Positions 26,807 to 35,525 are shown, counted from the stretch's first letter. The stretch is DNA of 64,000 bases from Chryseobacterium sp. JM1 (GCF_000737715.1 NZ_JPRN01000004.1:1-64000); one strand, 5' to 3'. Notes: a model not told the origin generated them from the sequence alone. Numbers and translations are program-made.

Positions 26807-26853
26807 CAAAGCTAGAAATTCCTCTTTGAAATTCTTTACGTATTTCTACGCAA
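26807..26853 (-). promoter_or_regulatory. Activator-type promoter of the 577-aa/cytochrome operon
   Basis: On the minus strand an 18-bp near-palindrome, TTGCGTAGAAATACGTAA (26853-26836), is followed after 21 nt by TAGCTTTG (26814-26807), a TAnnTTTG match. No -33 TTG is seen. Motif, orientation and 21-nt spacing are the same as at 29401-29447. The leader before 26636 is long (about 165 nt). Confidence 0.6.
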
Positions 26854-26956
26854 ATTTATTTTTCAAAGTTTATACCTATTGCTAGAACCCTTTTAATACG
26901 GAAGGAATAACAACCTTAAAAATCCCAAGAATGGGAAATTAGTATCAAGTCACAAA

Positions 26957-26983
26957 AAAACCGCACTCCTCAGTGCGGTTTTC
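26957..26983 (-). terminator. Terminator of tyrosinase-DUF2182 operon
   Basis: CCGCACT (26961-26967) / AGTGCGG (26972-26978) flanked by AAAA and TTTT, so it can work on both strands. It lies about 60 bp past the DUF2182 stop on the minus strand and separates this operon from the next. Confidence 0.85.
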
Positions 26984-27039
26984 TCACCCTTATTTTACAT
27001 AAGTCCGGTGAAGTAGAATATAGTAGAAAACAAAAGTAT

Positions 27040-27807
27040 TCAGTTGAATTTTAATACATTTTTTATATTAAGTCTGGTCTGTGCAATCATAACACGGAGC
27101 AGCTTCAAACGAAAGCTGAAATGCCATCCCGGAGATCTCGGATGTTCCATATGTTCGCTGATCATGATGAACGTAACGACAATCATCGCCAGATTATGTC
27201 CGGAATGCAACAACATCGGGAAAAGCATTAGTGCCCATCCTGCTCCCACACACCAGATTCCGTGCATAATTCCAAACATAAATGCATCACGATCTGCTTC
27301 GGAACCGAACGCAGCAAGTGCAACGTGATCATGTCCACGGTTCAGACATTTTTGCTTGATCGGAGAAAACTGCCATATTACTGCAATGATTCCAACACCC
27401 AATGCAGGAATGTAAGAATTCGGTAACAGCAGATTCAGCCCTACAATGATCGCATTCATAAAAAAGCCCATAACGATCCATACTGCTGTATATCCCAATA
27501 TGAAAAGTAATGCAGACCAAAACCTGCGGCTTTTGAAACTTCGATCATAAATATACTGAACCGGCGTAATCAGTTTAGGGAGCATCATCGCCAATACCAT
27601 CAGGGTCCAGCCAATCATCAGATCAGAGACCGGATTCATCTGAAGCATCATCTGAAGTGAAGCTTTGGATGGTCCCTCAAGGGTAACATGACAATGCTTT
27701 ACCGTCATAATACCACCGGGATTAAACAGCAGAATTATCCAAAAGAAAGCACTTACCACCAGAATCGTTATACTTATTGAATAACGGATCCTTTTCGAGG
27801 TTTTCAT
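27040..27807 (-). CDS. DUF2182 membrane protein
   Basis: A 255-residue integral membrane protein of the DUF2182 family. It has about six hydrophobic segments and the family's MxLAMMLPKLITP motif near residue 72. Histidines and polar residues lie in the C-terminal half (FGIMHGIWCVGAGW and HSGHN). Families of this kind are described as predicted metal-binding. It overlaps the tyrosinase gene by 4 bp (ATGA), so the two proteins are made together; a copper supply or membrane-anchoring role is conjecture. Confidence 0.75.
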   Translation of the reverse strand: MKTSKRIRYSISITILVVSAFFWIILLFNPGGIMTVKHCHVTLEGPSKASLQMMLQMNPVSDLMIGWTLMVLAMMLPKLITPVQYIYDRSFKSRRFWSALLFILGYTAVWIVMGFFMNAIIVGLNLLLPNSYIPALGVGIIAVIWQFSPIKQKCLNRGHDHVALAAFGSEADRDAFMFGIMHGIWCVGAGWALMLFPMLLHSGHNLAMIVVTFIMISEHMEHPRSPGWHFSFRLKLLRVMIAQTRLNIKNVLKFN

Positions 27808-29321
27808 AGTTTCTGCTCTTCACGGTAGATGCTTACGCGACCTACCGTAATTTTTTCATCAGAAGGAATCACATTATCCGGCAGGATGGTTACATCCAGA
27901 GAATTAATATCGAGCTGATTATTGATAAACAGGTTGTCGATAATGTCTGTAATATTAAGGATAAAGGTAAGTCCTGTCCCACCATTGTGCCCGTCTTTGT
28001 CGGAAGCATTACGCAACCCGAAAAGAGAAACATGTCCGGCCAGCTGATGGTTCACAGAAACGTTCAGAATATTTGCATCTCTCGTTCCTTTCACATTTTC
28101 CAGCTGAAGATAGACCTGATCCGGTAAATTGGATACAGAGGCTTTCATCAGACTGTTGGGTACATTCTTCCAGGAACTGCTTTCTAATGTAACGGTAGTT
28201 TTCGCTCCTGATCCGTCTATCTGAACCTGTCCGGCATTGGCACCTACAAGTTCTGAGTTGTCTCCTAAGTCCATATCTTGTTCTTGTAAATTTTCTGTTT
28301 CTACAGATTGTGCTCCTAATTTAGTCAATCTTTGTGATAACGTTTTCTCTACTAATGGAGCCGTTGTTGGTTCAAGATCATCATAGGTATAATCAAGCTT
28401 AGCTAAGCTGGTCATTTCTGCCGGAGTATAGACCCAAGCTTTATTATCGGGTAAAGGCATGATGAATTCTCTTTCGCCGTAAAGTGCCGGTCCTCCTAAC
28501 CACAGTGGATTAATGGGATTGCTGTTCTTTACATTCCATGCAGCCCACATTCTGTCGATATTACAGTGGTGAAGATAGAAAATAGGATCAAGTCCTGCAG
28601 AATCAGGATCAGACATTATTCCGTCATTTCCTCCTACCTGTACATGCACGAGATTATGTGGATTACTCTCAAGGTTACCACTGGTAGCTCCGTCGTGTGA
28701 AAATTTGGTTTCCGGTCCGCCATACCCTGGCTTTGAAGTTGCAGAATTGCTTCCTGTATAAATGGTATTTCCCTGACAAGCTTCTGAAAGCGGCGGAATC
28801 ACCACATAAACGTTTCCATCACTTTTAGGACCGTATCTTGCGGTTACATATAAAGGATTCGGAGTTTGTCCGTCCGGAAGAGTTTCTTGTGTAAATGCCG
28901 GAGGTATTTTGTACTGGTCACCTGATCCCAGATAATTCCAGTATGGAAGTGCCCAGTCTGCCGGACCTCCTAAGCTGATTACCGCCTGACGGATCTGTTC
29001 TTCCAATGCAATAAGATAACCACGGTGCCATGGGGCAAAATACCAACTCTGGTGCTGGCACTGATTCCAATATTTATTCATTATATCTGTGCTCGGAAGT
29101 GGACTTGTCGGGATACTTGGAGGTCCCGGAATAACATTCCAGTTAGGAAATGTACTTCCACCCATTTGCTCACCATGCATGGCTGCAAAAAACCACCAGC
29201 TGTTTTCGTCATTTAAAGCCCGGGACTGCATCACCCCTACTGCTTTTGCATACCACAAAAGATCCGGGTTGTCAAAAGTACCGTTATACTCCCAAGCATT
29301 TTTTCTTGTAAACTTTGCCAT
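27804..29321 (-). CDS. Tyrosinase-family copper oxidase
   Basis: Type 3 copper protein, 505 residues. CuA ligands: H49 (AAMHGEQ), H90 (CQHQSW) and H99 (APWHRGYL). CuB ligands: H222 and H226 (NPHNLVHVQ) and H251 or H252 (DPIFYLHHCNIDRMW). C88 lies two residues before H90, the position that forms the Cys-His thioether bridge in fungal tyrosinases and plant catechol oxidases. A C-terminal beta-rich domain follows from about residue 330. There is no signal peptide, so it is probably cytoplasmic. Reaction expected: o-hydroxylation of monophenols and/or oxidation of catechols. It is the first gene of the pair with DUF2182. Confidence 0.9.
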   Translation of the reverse strand: MAKFTRKNAWEYNGTFDNPDLLWYAKAVGVMQSRALNDENSWWFFAAMHGEQMGGSTFPNWNVIPGPPSIPTSPLPSTDIMNKYWNQCQHQSWYFAPWHRGYLIALEEQIRQAVISLGGPADWALPYWNYLGSGDQYKIPPAFTQETLPDGQTPNPLYVTARYGPKSDGNVYVVIPPLSEACQGNTIYTGSNSATSKPGYGGPETKFSHDGATSGNLESNPHNLVHVQVGGNDGIMSDPDSAGLDPIFYLHHCNIDRMWAAWNVKNSNPINPLWLGGPALYGEREFIMPLPDNKAWVYTPAEMTSLAKLDYTYDDLEPTTAPLVEKTLSQRLTKLGAQSVETENLQEQDMDLGDNSELVGANAGQVQIDGSGAKTTVTLESSSWKNVPNSLMKASVSNLPDQVYLQLENVKGTRDANILNVSVNHQLAGHVSLFGLRNASDKDGHNGGTGLTFILNITDIIDNLFINNQLDINSLDVTILPDNVIPSDEKITVGRVSIYREEQKL

Positions 29322-29400
29322 AGAATTAGTTTTTAGTTTTTCTGGTTATCAATTTTTTATCAAAAATTCTGCTCTTTACAGGCAGATTTTATGTTAACCA

Positions 29401-29447
29401 CAAATCTAGGCACACGACATGAAAAAGGATTACGTATTTATACGTAA
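29401..29447 (-). promoter_or_regulatory. Activator-type promoter of tyrosinase operon
   Basis: On the minus strand the perfect palindrome TTACGTATAAATACGTAA (29447-29430) is followed after 21 nt by TAGATTTG (29408-29401). No -33 TTG is present; the palindrome covers about -36 to -53, a usual place for an activator. The start codon is about 75 nt past the predicted transcription start. Confidence 0.65.
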
Positions 29448-29659
29448 TTTATCCCATATTAGTGAAATTTAATAAGCCGATTCTGCCGGAGTATAAATAG
29501 TCAATTAGAAACTTAAGGATGGATAGTGTATGAAAAAAAGAATAGATAAGTCACGTAAAACTTATCGTAAGGAATTTTTAATTCATCTTTTTAAAATAAG
29601 TAACAATGAATCATTAAAATAAAAAAGGGAAAGTAAATCTATTACTTTCCCTCTTATTG

Positions 29660-29733
29660 TAGCGAAGACGGGAATTGAACCCGTGACCTCAGGGTTATGA
29701 ATCCTGCGCTCTAACCAACTGAGCTACCTCGCC
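29660..29733 (-). tRNA. tRNA-Met (CAT)
   Basis: A 74-nt cloverleaf on the minus strand. The acceptor arm GGCGAGG pairs with CTTCGCT (two G-U pairs); the D arm is AGCTCAGTTGGTTAGAGC; the anticodon loop is TTCATAA; the T arm is ACGGG-TTCAATT-CCCGT. CCA is not encoded. A CAT anticodon means elongator Met, or Ile2 if the C is modified to lysidine. The overall sequence resembles elongator tRNA-Met; the initiator is unlikely because the three G-C pairs of its anticodon stem are absent. Confidence 0.9.
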
Positions 29734-29745
29734 GTTTTGGTGGTG

Positions 29746-29775
29746 CAAATATAGAAAATATTTGTTTACCACCAA
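29746..29775 (-). promoter_or_regulatory. tRNA promoter (TTG-N19-TAnnTTTG)
   Basis: On the minus strand TTG (29775-29773), 19 nt, then TATATTTG (29753-29746), 12 nt before the tRNA 5' end. This is a textbook Bacteroidota promoter and shows that the tRNA is transcribed independently of the upstream thioredoxin gene. Confidence 0.75.
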
Positions 29776-29777
29776 AA

Positions 29778-31070
29778 TTATTTTAACTTAAAATATTCCA
29801 AAACATCACCTACGTGGTCTGGTTTATTGATTATCTTATTGTTAGCATCTAAAATAAAATACGTTGGAGTTGCATGAACATTGTACGTATCTACGTAGGT
29901 ACTGTTCCATCCTCTTAATTCAGAGTCATTGATCCATGGAAATGCAGCGATCTTCTGAGTATAGGAATTCTTATCCGTGTCTAAAGACAGTCCTACAACC
30001 TGAATATTTTTCGCTTTTAAGTCATTGTATTTTGCTAAAAGCTGTGGCAACTCACTTTCACAGTGAGAACAGGTAGAAGACCAGAAAATGATCACTTTCT
30101 TATCCGCTTTTACGTCATACAGTGACTTTGCAGAGGTGTTCGTGGCTGACTGGAATTTCACATTAGGAAATGCAGCTCCCATTTCCACATTCGCATTGGA
30201 TTTTAAAGTAGTGGCAAGTCTGTCAGTAATGGTGCATTTAAGGTTTTTCGCAAGGGTCAGATACTTGGTTTTAAACTCTTCCATATCATAGGCATCAAAA
30301 ATGTCGATAAGCTCAGATAAAACAGTCTGCCCTCTTGGAGTTTCTACCTTTAAACGGTCTAAAAGTGTATCAACTGAAGCTCCGACATTCGTATTTCCTC
30401 CTGAGTTAAGATATGATACCAAAACAGGTCTTAAAAGTGATGAAGACTCAAGCATATCATTAGACTTATCCAGGAAGTTAACAATATCGTCCTGAGTTAC
30501 CTTTTTTGCGGGATCTGCTGAGTTAGACAGGAATTTAGCGTAATTGGTATTATAATAAGAGATAAAAGGATGCTTCGCAGCATCAACGCCAGTGCTGGTT
30601 CCGGAAAGTCTGTCTATTTCTGTTTTAAGAGCTTTTCCGAACTCTGTATTATCTTTATAGTATTCTTTGATCTGAGCCAATGCCGGCAGAATCAGTTCCT
30701 TTTTCTGGGAACCTTCCTGCTGTTTGCTCATCAAATCATTCACTTCATCAAGATAAGCTACATCTTTGATTTTATTATTCTGAACATCTATTTTAATACT
30801 TATATTTTTATTCTCCGAAACAAAGCTTACCGCGTTATTTGAAGTAGGAAAATACACTTTCATCATTCCCATATAATGATTGGGATACTTAAAGGTCCAT
30901 GTATTATTCTTATTCTGTTCTTTGGTAACGATGATATCTTTTGAGCCGTTTAATGTATATAGAATGGCATCCTGATCTTTAAATTCGGCAGGAGCCTGGA
31001 CTGTAACCGTAAACTGGGCCTGCAGAGAAAATGCAGCCAATACTGCAGATAATATATATATCTTTTTCAT
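29778..31070 (-). CDS. TlpA-like thioredoxin-family protein
   Basis: Exported thiol-disulfide protein of 430 residues. The signal peptide is residues 1-18 (ending LQAQ). Residues about 20-300 are an extended N-terminal region resembling the DUF4369-like domains often fused to TlpA proteins in Bacteroidota. The thioredoxin domain follows, with CSHC at about 333-336 (FWSSTCSHCESE) and a cis-proline in HATPTYFI. It probably reduces or isomerises disulfides in the periplasm. It is transcribed alone, between a terminator at 31083-31111 and the tRNA promoter. Confidence 0.85.
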   Translation of the reverse strand: MKKIYILSAVLAAFSLQAQFTVTVQAPAEFKDQDAILYTLNGSKDIIVTKEQNKNNTWTFKYPNHYMGMMKVYFPTSNNAVSFVSENKNISIKIDVQNNKIKDVAYLDEVNDLMSKQQEGSQKKELILPALAQIKEYYKDNTEFGKALKTEIDRLSGTSTGVDAAKHPFISYYNTNYAKFLSNSADPAKKVTQDDIVNFLDKSNDMLESSSLLRPVLVSYLNSGGNTNVGASVDTLLDRLKVETPRGQTVLSELIDIFDAYDMEEFKTKYLTLAKNLKCTITDRLATTLKSNANVEMGAAFPNVKFQSATNTSAKSLYDVKADKKVIIFWSSTCSHCESELPQLLAKYNDLKAKNIQVVGLSLDTDKNSYTQKIAAFPWINDSELRGWNSTYVDTYNVHATPTYFILDANNKIINKPDHVGDVLEYFKLK

Positions 31071-31082
31071 AGAGTAAAAATA

Positions 31083-31111
31083 AAAAAACTCTCCGATTAA
31101 TCAGAGAGTTT
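31083..31111 (-). terminator. Terminator after small membrane protein
   Basis: AAACTCTC and GAGAGTTT pair around an inner GATTAATC palindrome, with one C-A mismatch. On the minus strand a run of seven T follows. It ends the 33290-31132 unit. Confidence 0.8.
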
Positions 31112-31131
31112 AATGTTATTTTAATAAAATT

Positions 31132-31353
31132 TTAGGCTTTTACGCTTTTTAATTTCTTTGTATAGAATATAATAAGTGCAATGGCAACTACAGACAGCAG
31201 ATAAACATACATGTCAATAGGTGATGCTGCAGCTCCCGGTCCTACCCCTCCGGTACCACCTCCTCCAGGAACTGGTGGAACTTCATCATCGGCCTTGACC
31301 AGAAATGTTCCGAATAAGAAAAGAGCAAGTACTAGTTTATTAATAGTTTTCAT
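31132..31353 (-). CDS. Small exported Gly/Pro-rich protein with C-terminal helix
   Basis: A 73-residue protein: signal peptide (1-21, ending VKA), a Gly/Pro-rich linker (GGGGTGGVGPG), then PID followed by one membrane helix and a lysine-rich tail (TKKLKSVKA). The layout of a PID motif, helix and basic tail recalls short surface-sorting-signal-like proteins in Bacteroidota; I know no proven function. It begins 5 bp after a T9SS cargo gene, so it is co-transcribed with it. Confidence 0.7.
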   Translation of the reverse strand: MKTINKLVLALFLFGTFLVKADDEVPPVPGGGGTGGVGPGAAASPIDMYVYLLSVVAIALIIFYTKKLKSVKA

Positions 31354-31358
31354 AATAT

Positions 31359-33290
31359 TTATTTTAAGATTTTAGTGTTAACGGTTTCTCCTTTATCAGA
31401 AACAATTTTTACAACATAAGAATTTTTAACAGCGCCGTTAAGCTCAATTACAAAATCCCTAGATGCATCGACTGCCTTTTTAGAGATAACCAGTTTTCCG
31501 CTCATATCATAAACTTCAATATCTGCTTTTTTCCAGTTTGGATCAAATCTAACAATGTAGTTGGTAATTTCTGGATTATATACTACCATTGTTCTTGAAG
31601 GAACACTAATAGGATCTTTCGTACCTAATACCACATTATTTGGATCACCATAATATAAATCATAAGATGCAACAGCGTTAGGTGCAATACCTCCCTGTGT
31701 TGCCTGCTGTACAGTACCGTTGGATGCTTTATAGTAGAAGCCGATACCAGCAGACAGCAAGTGTGTTCCTGCTGGAACCAACTCTCCGTTTTCTCTTATT
31801 TCGAACTTGTAAGATTTAACTTTATCAGTTTTATAATTTACAAGTTTAACATTTTTTCCTTTAAAGTTATTTTCATTGGCTTCATTGATATATAGCCAAT
31901 ACTGTGCTGTATAATTTGAATCATAACCTCCATTTAAAGCTTCTTCAAATGTACCGATCATGTTTTCAGATGTAGCCGTAGCCTGAACCGTAGTGGCTAT
32001 AGAGGTCTGGTGACCTGTAGTAGCATTAGGTGAAACTACATAATATGTTCTTGCCAATTCATTACCGTTAGCATCTAAACCAATTACTCCAAGCTGTTTT
32101 ACAGTACCATCAATGCTTTTTGAAGCATTTTTGGCAGCCGTAACACTGTAATCAGTACCTGCAGCTCTTACAGTTTGGTTAAATCTTCTAAGGGTGTTGA
32201 AGTTTAACGTCTGTGGAACAGAAGTTCTTAATTTCAGTACGAAAGTCTGCATTGGCTTGATGATCATCCCAATATCTCCAACAGGAACTCCTGAAGCATC
32301 ATAAGTCTGAATCAATGCTCCAGTACTGTATGCGTTTCCTTGAGCTCCTACAGCAACAGTTCCCGGATCGTATCTTACTCCCCAAAGGTTAGGAATGTTG
32401 TTATTATCAGTAGTTCCTCCGTTTTCAATATATCCTATTTTTGATAAATCAAGATTGGTTAAGAAAGGATTTCCGAACTGATAAATGTTCTTACCGTAAG
32501 TATTCGCCCATGGTGTAACTGATACTTCGAACTGATCCTGAAGATAGGTGTTGTATCTTTCATTATACCCGTTAAGGCCATTTCCTCCTGTACCTAAAGT
32601 AACATTCCCTCCATTTTGAAGAGACACATTACTGGCCAGTGAAGTATAAGGACGACCATTAACGGTACGAAGAGCGCTGCTTGTGTCCAAATTATTATTG
32701 GCTGATCCCAACATATAATATCCGGTAGCATCAGCTGTAGGAACGGTTAAATCTATAAAATCTGCAACAGCACCTGTGTTGTTCCATTTTAAGATTTCGT
32801 TCTTACTTCTTCTTACTGTTCCAAATGTTTTACCAAGCTCAGTGGATAATGAGTTCAAGACTTTACCGGAGAAAGGCATTGCTACCTGCTGATAAAAATC
32901 TCCATTACCGTGTTTCTTGGTTCTGAATTCTTTACTTACGATTCCAGTGATCTGTGCCTGGTTTAAACCATCAACATATAACTGTCCGTAAGTAGATGCG
33001 TCGTCTGTATTTCCTGGAGTGTTAAGCCTTAAAATAATATTTCCGCCATCGGTTTTATCTCCACCGCCAGCGTCTATTGTTTTAAAAGCGTCTCCGGCTG
33101 TACCTACAACCATGACGTTTCCGTGCACATCCAGGAGGCCATTACCCCGTGTCTGTACACCTCCACCACTGTAAACAAGGGTGCCTTCGCTCACATACAT
33201 ATTAGCATTAGTGTCAACGTGACATAGTACCTGCGCCTGAACAGAGTAACTAATTGCTAAAAGACCTATAGCAAATAAACTTTTTCTCAT
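31359..33290 (-). CDS. T9SS-secreted protein, type A sorting domain
   Basis: A 643-residue secreted protein. The signal peptide is residues 1-19 (ending VQAQ). The central region is Asn/Gly/Thr-rich and beta-structured with no enzyme motif I recognise. The last 80 residues have the T9SS type A pattern, with a W/Y-rich strand, DMSGKLVISKK and an ending in VKIVSDKGETVNTKILK. It should be exported by SprA and anchored at the surface or released. It is co-transcribed with the 73-residue protein. Confidence 0.85.
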   Translation of the reverse strand: MRKSLFAIGLLAISYSVQAQVLCHVDTNANMYVSEGTLVYSGGGVQTRGNGLLDVHGNVMVVGTAGDAFKTIDAGGGDKTDGGNIILRLNTPGNTDDASTYGQLYVDGLNQAQITGIVSKEFRTKKHGNGDFYQQVAMPFSGKVLNSLSTELGKTFGTVRRSKNEILKWNNTGAVADFIDLTVPTADATGYYMLGSANNNLDTSSALRTVNGRPYTSLASNVSLQNGGNVTLGTGGNGLNGYNERYNTYLQDQFEVSVTPWANTYGKNIYQFGNPFLTNLDLSKIGYIENGGTTDNNNIPNLWGVRYDPGTVAVGAQGNAYSTGALIQTYDASGVPVGDIGMIIKPMQTFVLKLRTSVPQTLNFNTLRRFNQTVRAAGTDYSVTAAKNASKSIDGTVKQLGVIGLDANGNELARTYYVVSPNATTGHQTSIATTVQATATSENMIGTFEEALNGGYDSNYTAQYWLYINEANENNFKGKNVKLVNYKTDKVKSYKFEIRENGELVPAGTHLLSAGIGFYYKASNGTVQQATQGGIAPNAVASYDLYYGDPNNVVLGTKDPISVPSRTMVVYNPEITNYIVRFDPNWKKADIEVYDMSGKLVISKKAVDASRDFVIELNGAVKNSYVVKIVSDKGETVNTKILK

Positions 33291-33328
33291 TGTATAAATT
33301 ATTTGTGTGTTAATACAATCTTCACCCG

Positions 33329-33336
33329 CAAAGGTA
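33329..33336 (-). promoter_or_regulatory. -7 box upstream of T9SS protein
   Basis: The minus strand reads TACCTTTG, a TAnnTTTG match, 38 nt before the start at 33290. No TTG lies at the expected -33 position. Confidence 0.4.
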
Positions 33337-33365
33337 AGATTTTTTTTTAAAGAAAAAAAAATATT

Positions 33366-34553
33366 TTATTTATTAACAAAAATATTATCCTCCGTTAATA
33401 TGATTTCTTTCTCCTCTCCTATTGAAAACATATAGTCCTCCAGAACTTTTTCAGTTGTTCCTCTTAAGCCTCTGGCTCCCAATCCTTTTTCAATAGTTTC
33501 TTCTACTATCTTTTCGACAGCGCCGTCTGTAAATACCAAATTCGTGCCATCCATTTTGAACAGTTCTATAAACTGATTGATGATCGAATTTTTGGGTTCT
33601 TTCATGATTCTTACCATGGTCTCTTTATCCAGTTTATCCAGGTAGGTAATGATCGGGAATCTACCTAAAAGTTCAGGAATTAATCCGAAAGTACGAAGGT
33701 CAATAGCATTGATATTGGTCAATACATATTTTTCTTCGTCCGTATTATTTATTTTTTCAGAACTGAAACCAATGGCCTGCTTGTTCATTCTTCTTTCAAT
33801 GATATCTTTGATTCCGTCAAAAGCTCCACCGGCAATAAACAGGATGTTCTGAGTATTCACCTGGATGTATTTCTGATCAGGGTGCTTTCTTCCCCCCTGA
33901 GGCGGAACATTGACGATACTCCCTTCAAGAAGTTTCAGCAATCCCTGCTGCACTCCTTCTCCGGAAACATCTCTTGTAATGCTTGGATTGTCAGATTTTC
34001 TTGCAATTTTATCGATCTCATCAATAAATACAATTCCTCTTTCTGCCTTTTCCACATCATAATCGGCTACCATCAGAAGTCTTGAAAGGATACTTTCCAC
34101 ATCTTCTCCTACATAACCGGCTTCCGTAAGAATAGTAGCATCCACGATACAGAAAGGAACGTTAAGCTCTCTTGCAATGGTTTTTGCCAGAAGAGTTTTT
34201 CCTGTACCGGTTTCGCCTATCATGATGATATTTGATTTTTCCAGTTCTACTTCCCTGTTCTCATCCTGAGCGTGAAGCAGTCTTTTATAATGATTGTATA
34301 CTGCGATCGAAAGTTGCTTTTTTGCCTGATCCTGTCCAATAACATATTGGTTAAGGAATTCTTTGATCTCTTTCGGTTTTTTAAGTTCGTCTATACTTTC
34401 TGCCGGAGAAGTCTCCGTTTTAGAAACGCTGTCTTTTACTATAACGTGCGCCTGTTCGATGCAGTTTTCGCAAATAAAGCCGCTCTGCCCTGAAATAAGC
34501 ATCTGTACTTCATTTCTTTTTCTGCCGCAGAAAGAACATTGGTTTGAATTCAT
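33366..34553 (-). CDS. clpX: ATP-dependent protease ATP-binding subunit ClpX
   Basis: AAA+ unfoldase that feeds substrates to ClpP. It is 395 residues. The N-terminal zinc domain has CSFC and CENC pairs. Walker A is GETGTGKT and Walker B is IVFIDEIDK. The sensor and arginine-finger region LIPELLGRFP is present, and the ClpP-docking IGF loop lies in QAIGFSSEK. The clpP gene is not in this window. A HIT-family gene and greA lie upstream on the same strand, but a strong palindrome at 34574-34605 separates them from clpX. Confidence 0.97.
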   Translation of the reverse strand: MNSNQCSFCGRKRNEVQMLISGQSGFICENCIEQAHVIVKDSVSKTETSPAESIDELKKPKEIKEFLNQYVIGQDQAKKQLSIAVYNHYKRLLHAQDENREVELEKSNIIMIGETGTGKTLLAKTIARELNVPFCIVDATILTEAGYVGEDVESILSRLLMVADYDVEKAERGIVFIDEIDKIARKSDNPSITRDVSGEGVQQGLLKLLEGSIVNVPPQGGRKHPDQKYIQVNTQNILFIAGGAFDGIKDIIERRMNKQAIGFSSEKINNTDEEKYVLTNINAIDLRTFGLIPELLGRFPIITYLDKLDKETMVRIMKEPKNSIINQFIELFKMDGTNLVFTDGAVEKIVEETIEKGLGARGLRGTTEKVLEDYMFSIGEEKEIILTEDNIFVNK

Positions 34554-34573
34554 ACTATATAATAAGGTTAAAG

Positions 34574-34605
34574 AAAATCGTAAAAAATTTCTTTTTTACG
34601 ATTTT
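34574..34605 (-). terminator. AT-rich 14-bp hairpin between HIT gene and clpX
   Basis: AAAATCGTAAAAAA (34574-34587) and TTTTTTACGATTTT (34592-34605) form a perfect 14-bp stem with a 4-nt loop. It lies just past the HIT gene stop on the minus strand and 21 bp before clpX. It is likely a terminator, though its AT content makes it weak. Confidence 0.5.
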
Positions 34606-34611
34606 ATGCTT

Positions 34612-34998
34612 TTAAGAAATAATTGAGTTTTGAATCTCTTTATATTCTTCGTCTGTTAGTTTCAGTCTTTCATTTTTGAAGTTCATGTCCTCCACTCTGT
34701 TTAAGGGAATGAGGTGAATGTGGGCATGGGGAACTTCAAGTCCTACTACAGCGACACCTACTCTTACGCAGGGCACTGCATTTTTAATCTTTTTGGCGAC
34801 TTGCTGGGCAAATCCCCAAAGGTTTTTATATTCTTCACTGTCCAGATCAAAAATCAAATCCACTTCTTTCTTGGGAACTACCAATGTATGTCCTTTCACC
34901 AAAGGCATTGCGTCCAGGAATGCGATAAAGTTCTCATCCTCGGCAATGGTATAAGAGGGAATATCGCCATTAATGATTTTTGTGAATATACTGCTCAT
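34612..34998 (-). CDS. HIT-family nucleotide hydrolase
   Basis: Histidine-triad protein of 128 residues, as expected for HinT-like proteins that hydrolyse adenosine phosphoramidates. The triad is intact as HAHIHLIPL (about residues 95-103), and the FLDAMPLVKGHTLVVPK block is typical. It is cytoplasmic. It lies 56 bp downstream of greA on the same strand. Confidence 0.93.
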   Translation of the reverse strand: MSSIFTKIINGDIPSYTIAEDENFIAFLDAMPLVKGHTLVVPKKEVDLIFDLDSEEYKNLWGFAQQVAKKIKNAVPCVRVGVAVVGLEVPHAHIHLIPLNRVEDMNFKNERLKLTDEEYKEIQNSIIS

Positions 34999-35054
34999 AA
35001 GGTAGAAGTTAGAGGTTAGATTTTAGAAATTTGATTCAGGATATCGTACTTAGA

Positions 35055-35525
35055 TTATAGGGAAATATCTAATACTTCGAAAGACAGTTTGTTTCCGTTG
35101 GGTAATGTAATATCAGCTGTTTCGCCGATTACTTTTCCAAGCAATCCTTTTGCAATAGGTGTATTTACAGAAATTCTTCCTGTTTTAAGGTCGCTTTCAT
35201 TATCCGGCACCAATGTAAACACCTGCTCCTGATTGGTAGCATTGTTTTTAAGTTTTACCGTAGTAAGGATGGAAACTTTTGAAGTATCTAGTTGACTTTC
35301 ATCTATGATCTTGGAAGATGCAATAATATCTTTCAGCTTGGAAATTCTCATTTCAAGCATACCCTGAGCTTCTTTAGCCGCATCATATTCAGCATTTTCA
35401 GACAAATCTCCTTTGTCTCTTGCTTCTGCGATCTGCATGGTAATTTTTGGTCTTTCCACAGTTTCCAACTGTTCCAGCTCAGCTTTCATTTTCTCTTGTC
35501 CCTCCTTTGTTACATAGCTTGCCAT
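35055..35525 (-). CDS. greA: Transcription elongation factor GreA
   Basis: Rescues backtracked RNA polymerase by stimulating transcript cleavage. It is 156 residues from the ATG at 35525 (MASYVTKEG); the in-frame ATG three codons earlier is less typical. The N-terminal coiled coil carries the acidic tip (ARDKGDLSENAEYDAAKE, about 38-55), and the C-terminal FKBP-like domain ends PNGNKLSFEVLDI. The leader holds a hairpin with a T-run, listed separately. Confidence 0.96.
   Translation of the reverse strand: MASYVTKEGQEKMKAELEQLETVERPKITMQIAEARDKGDLSENAEYDAAKEAQGMLEMRISKLKDIIASSKIIDESQLDTSKVSILTTVKLKNNATNQEQVFTLVPDNESDLKTGRISVNTPIAKGLLGKVIGETADITLPNGNKLSFEVLDISL

Noticed and set aside
29549..29575. 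Another activator-type palindrome (TCACGTAAAACTTATCGTAA)
   Set aside because: Only part of the consensus is present and no -7 box follows at the right distance.
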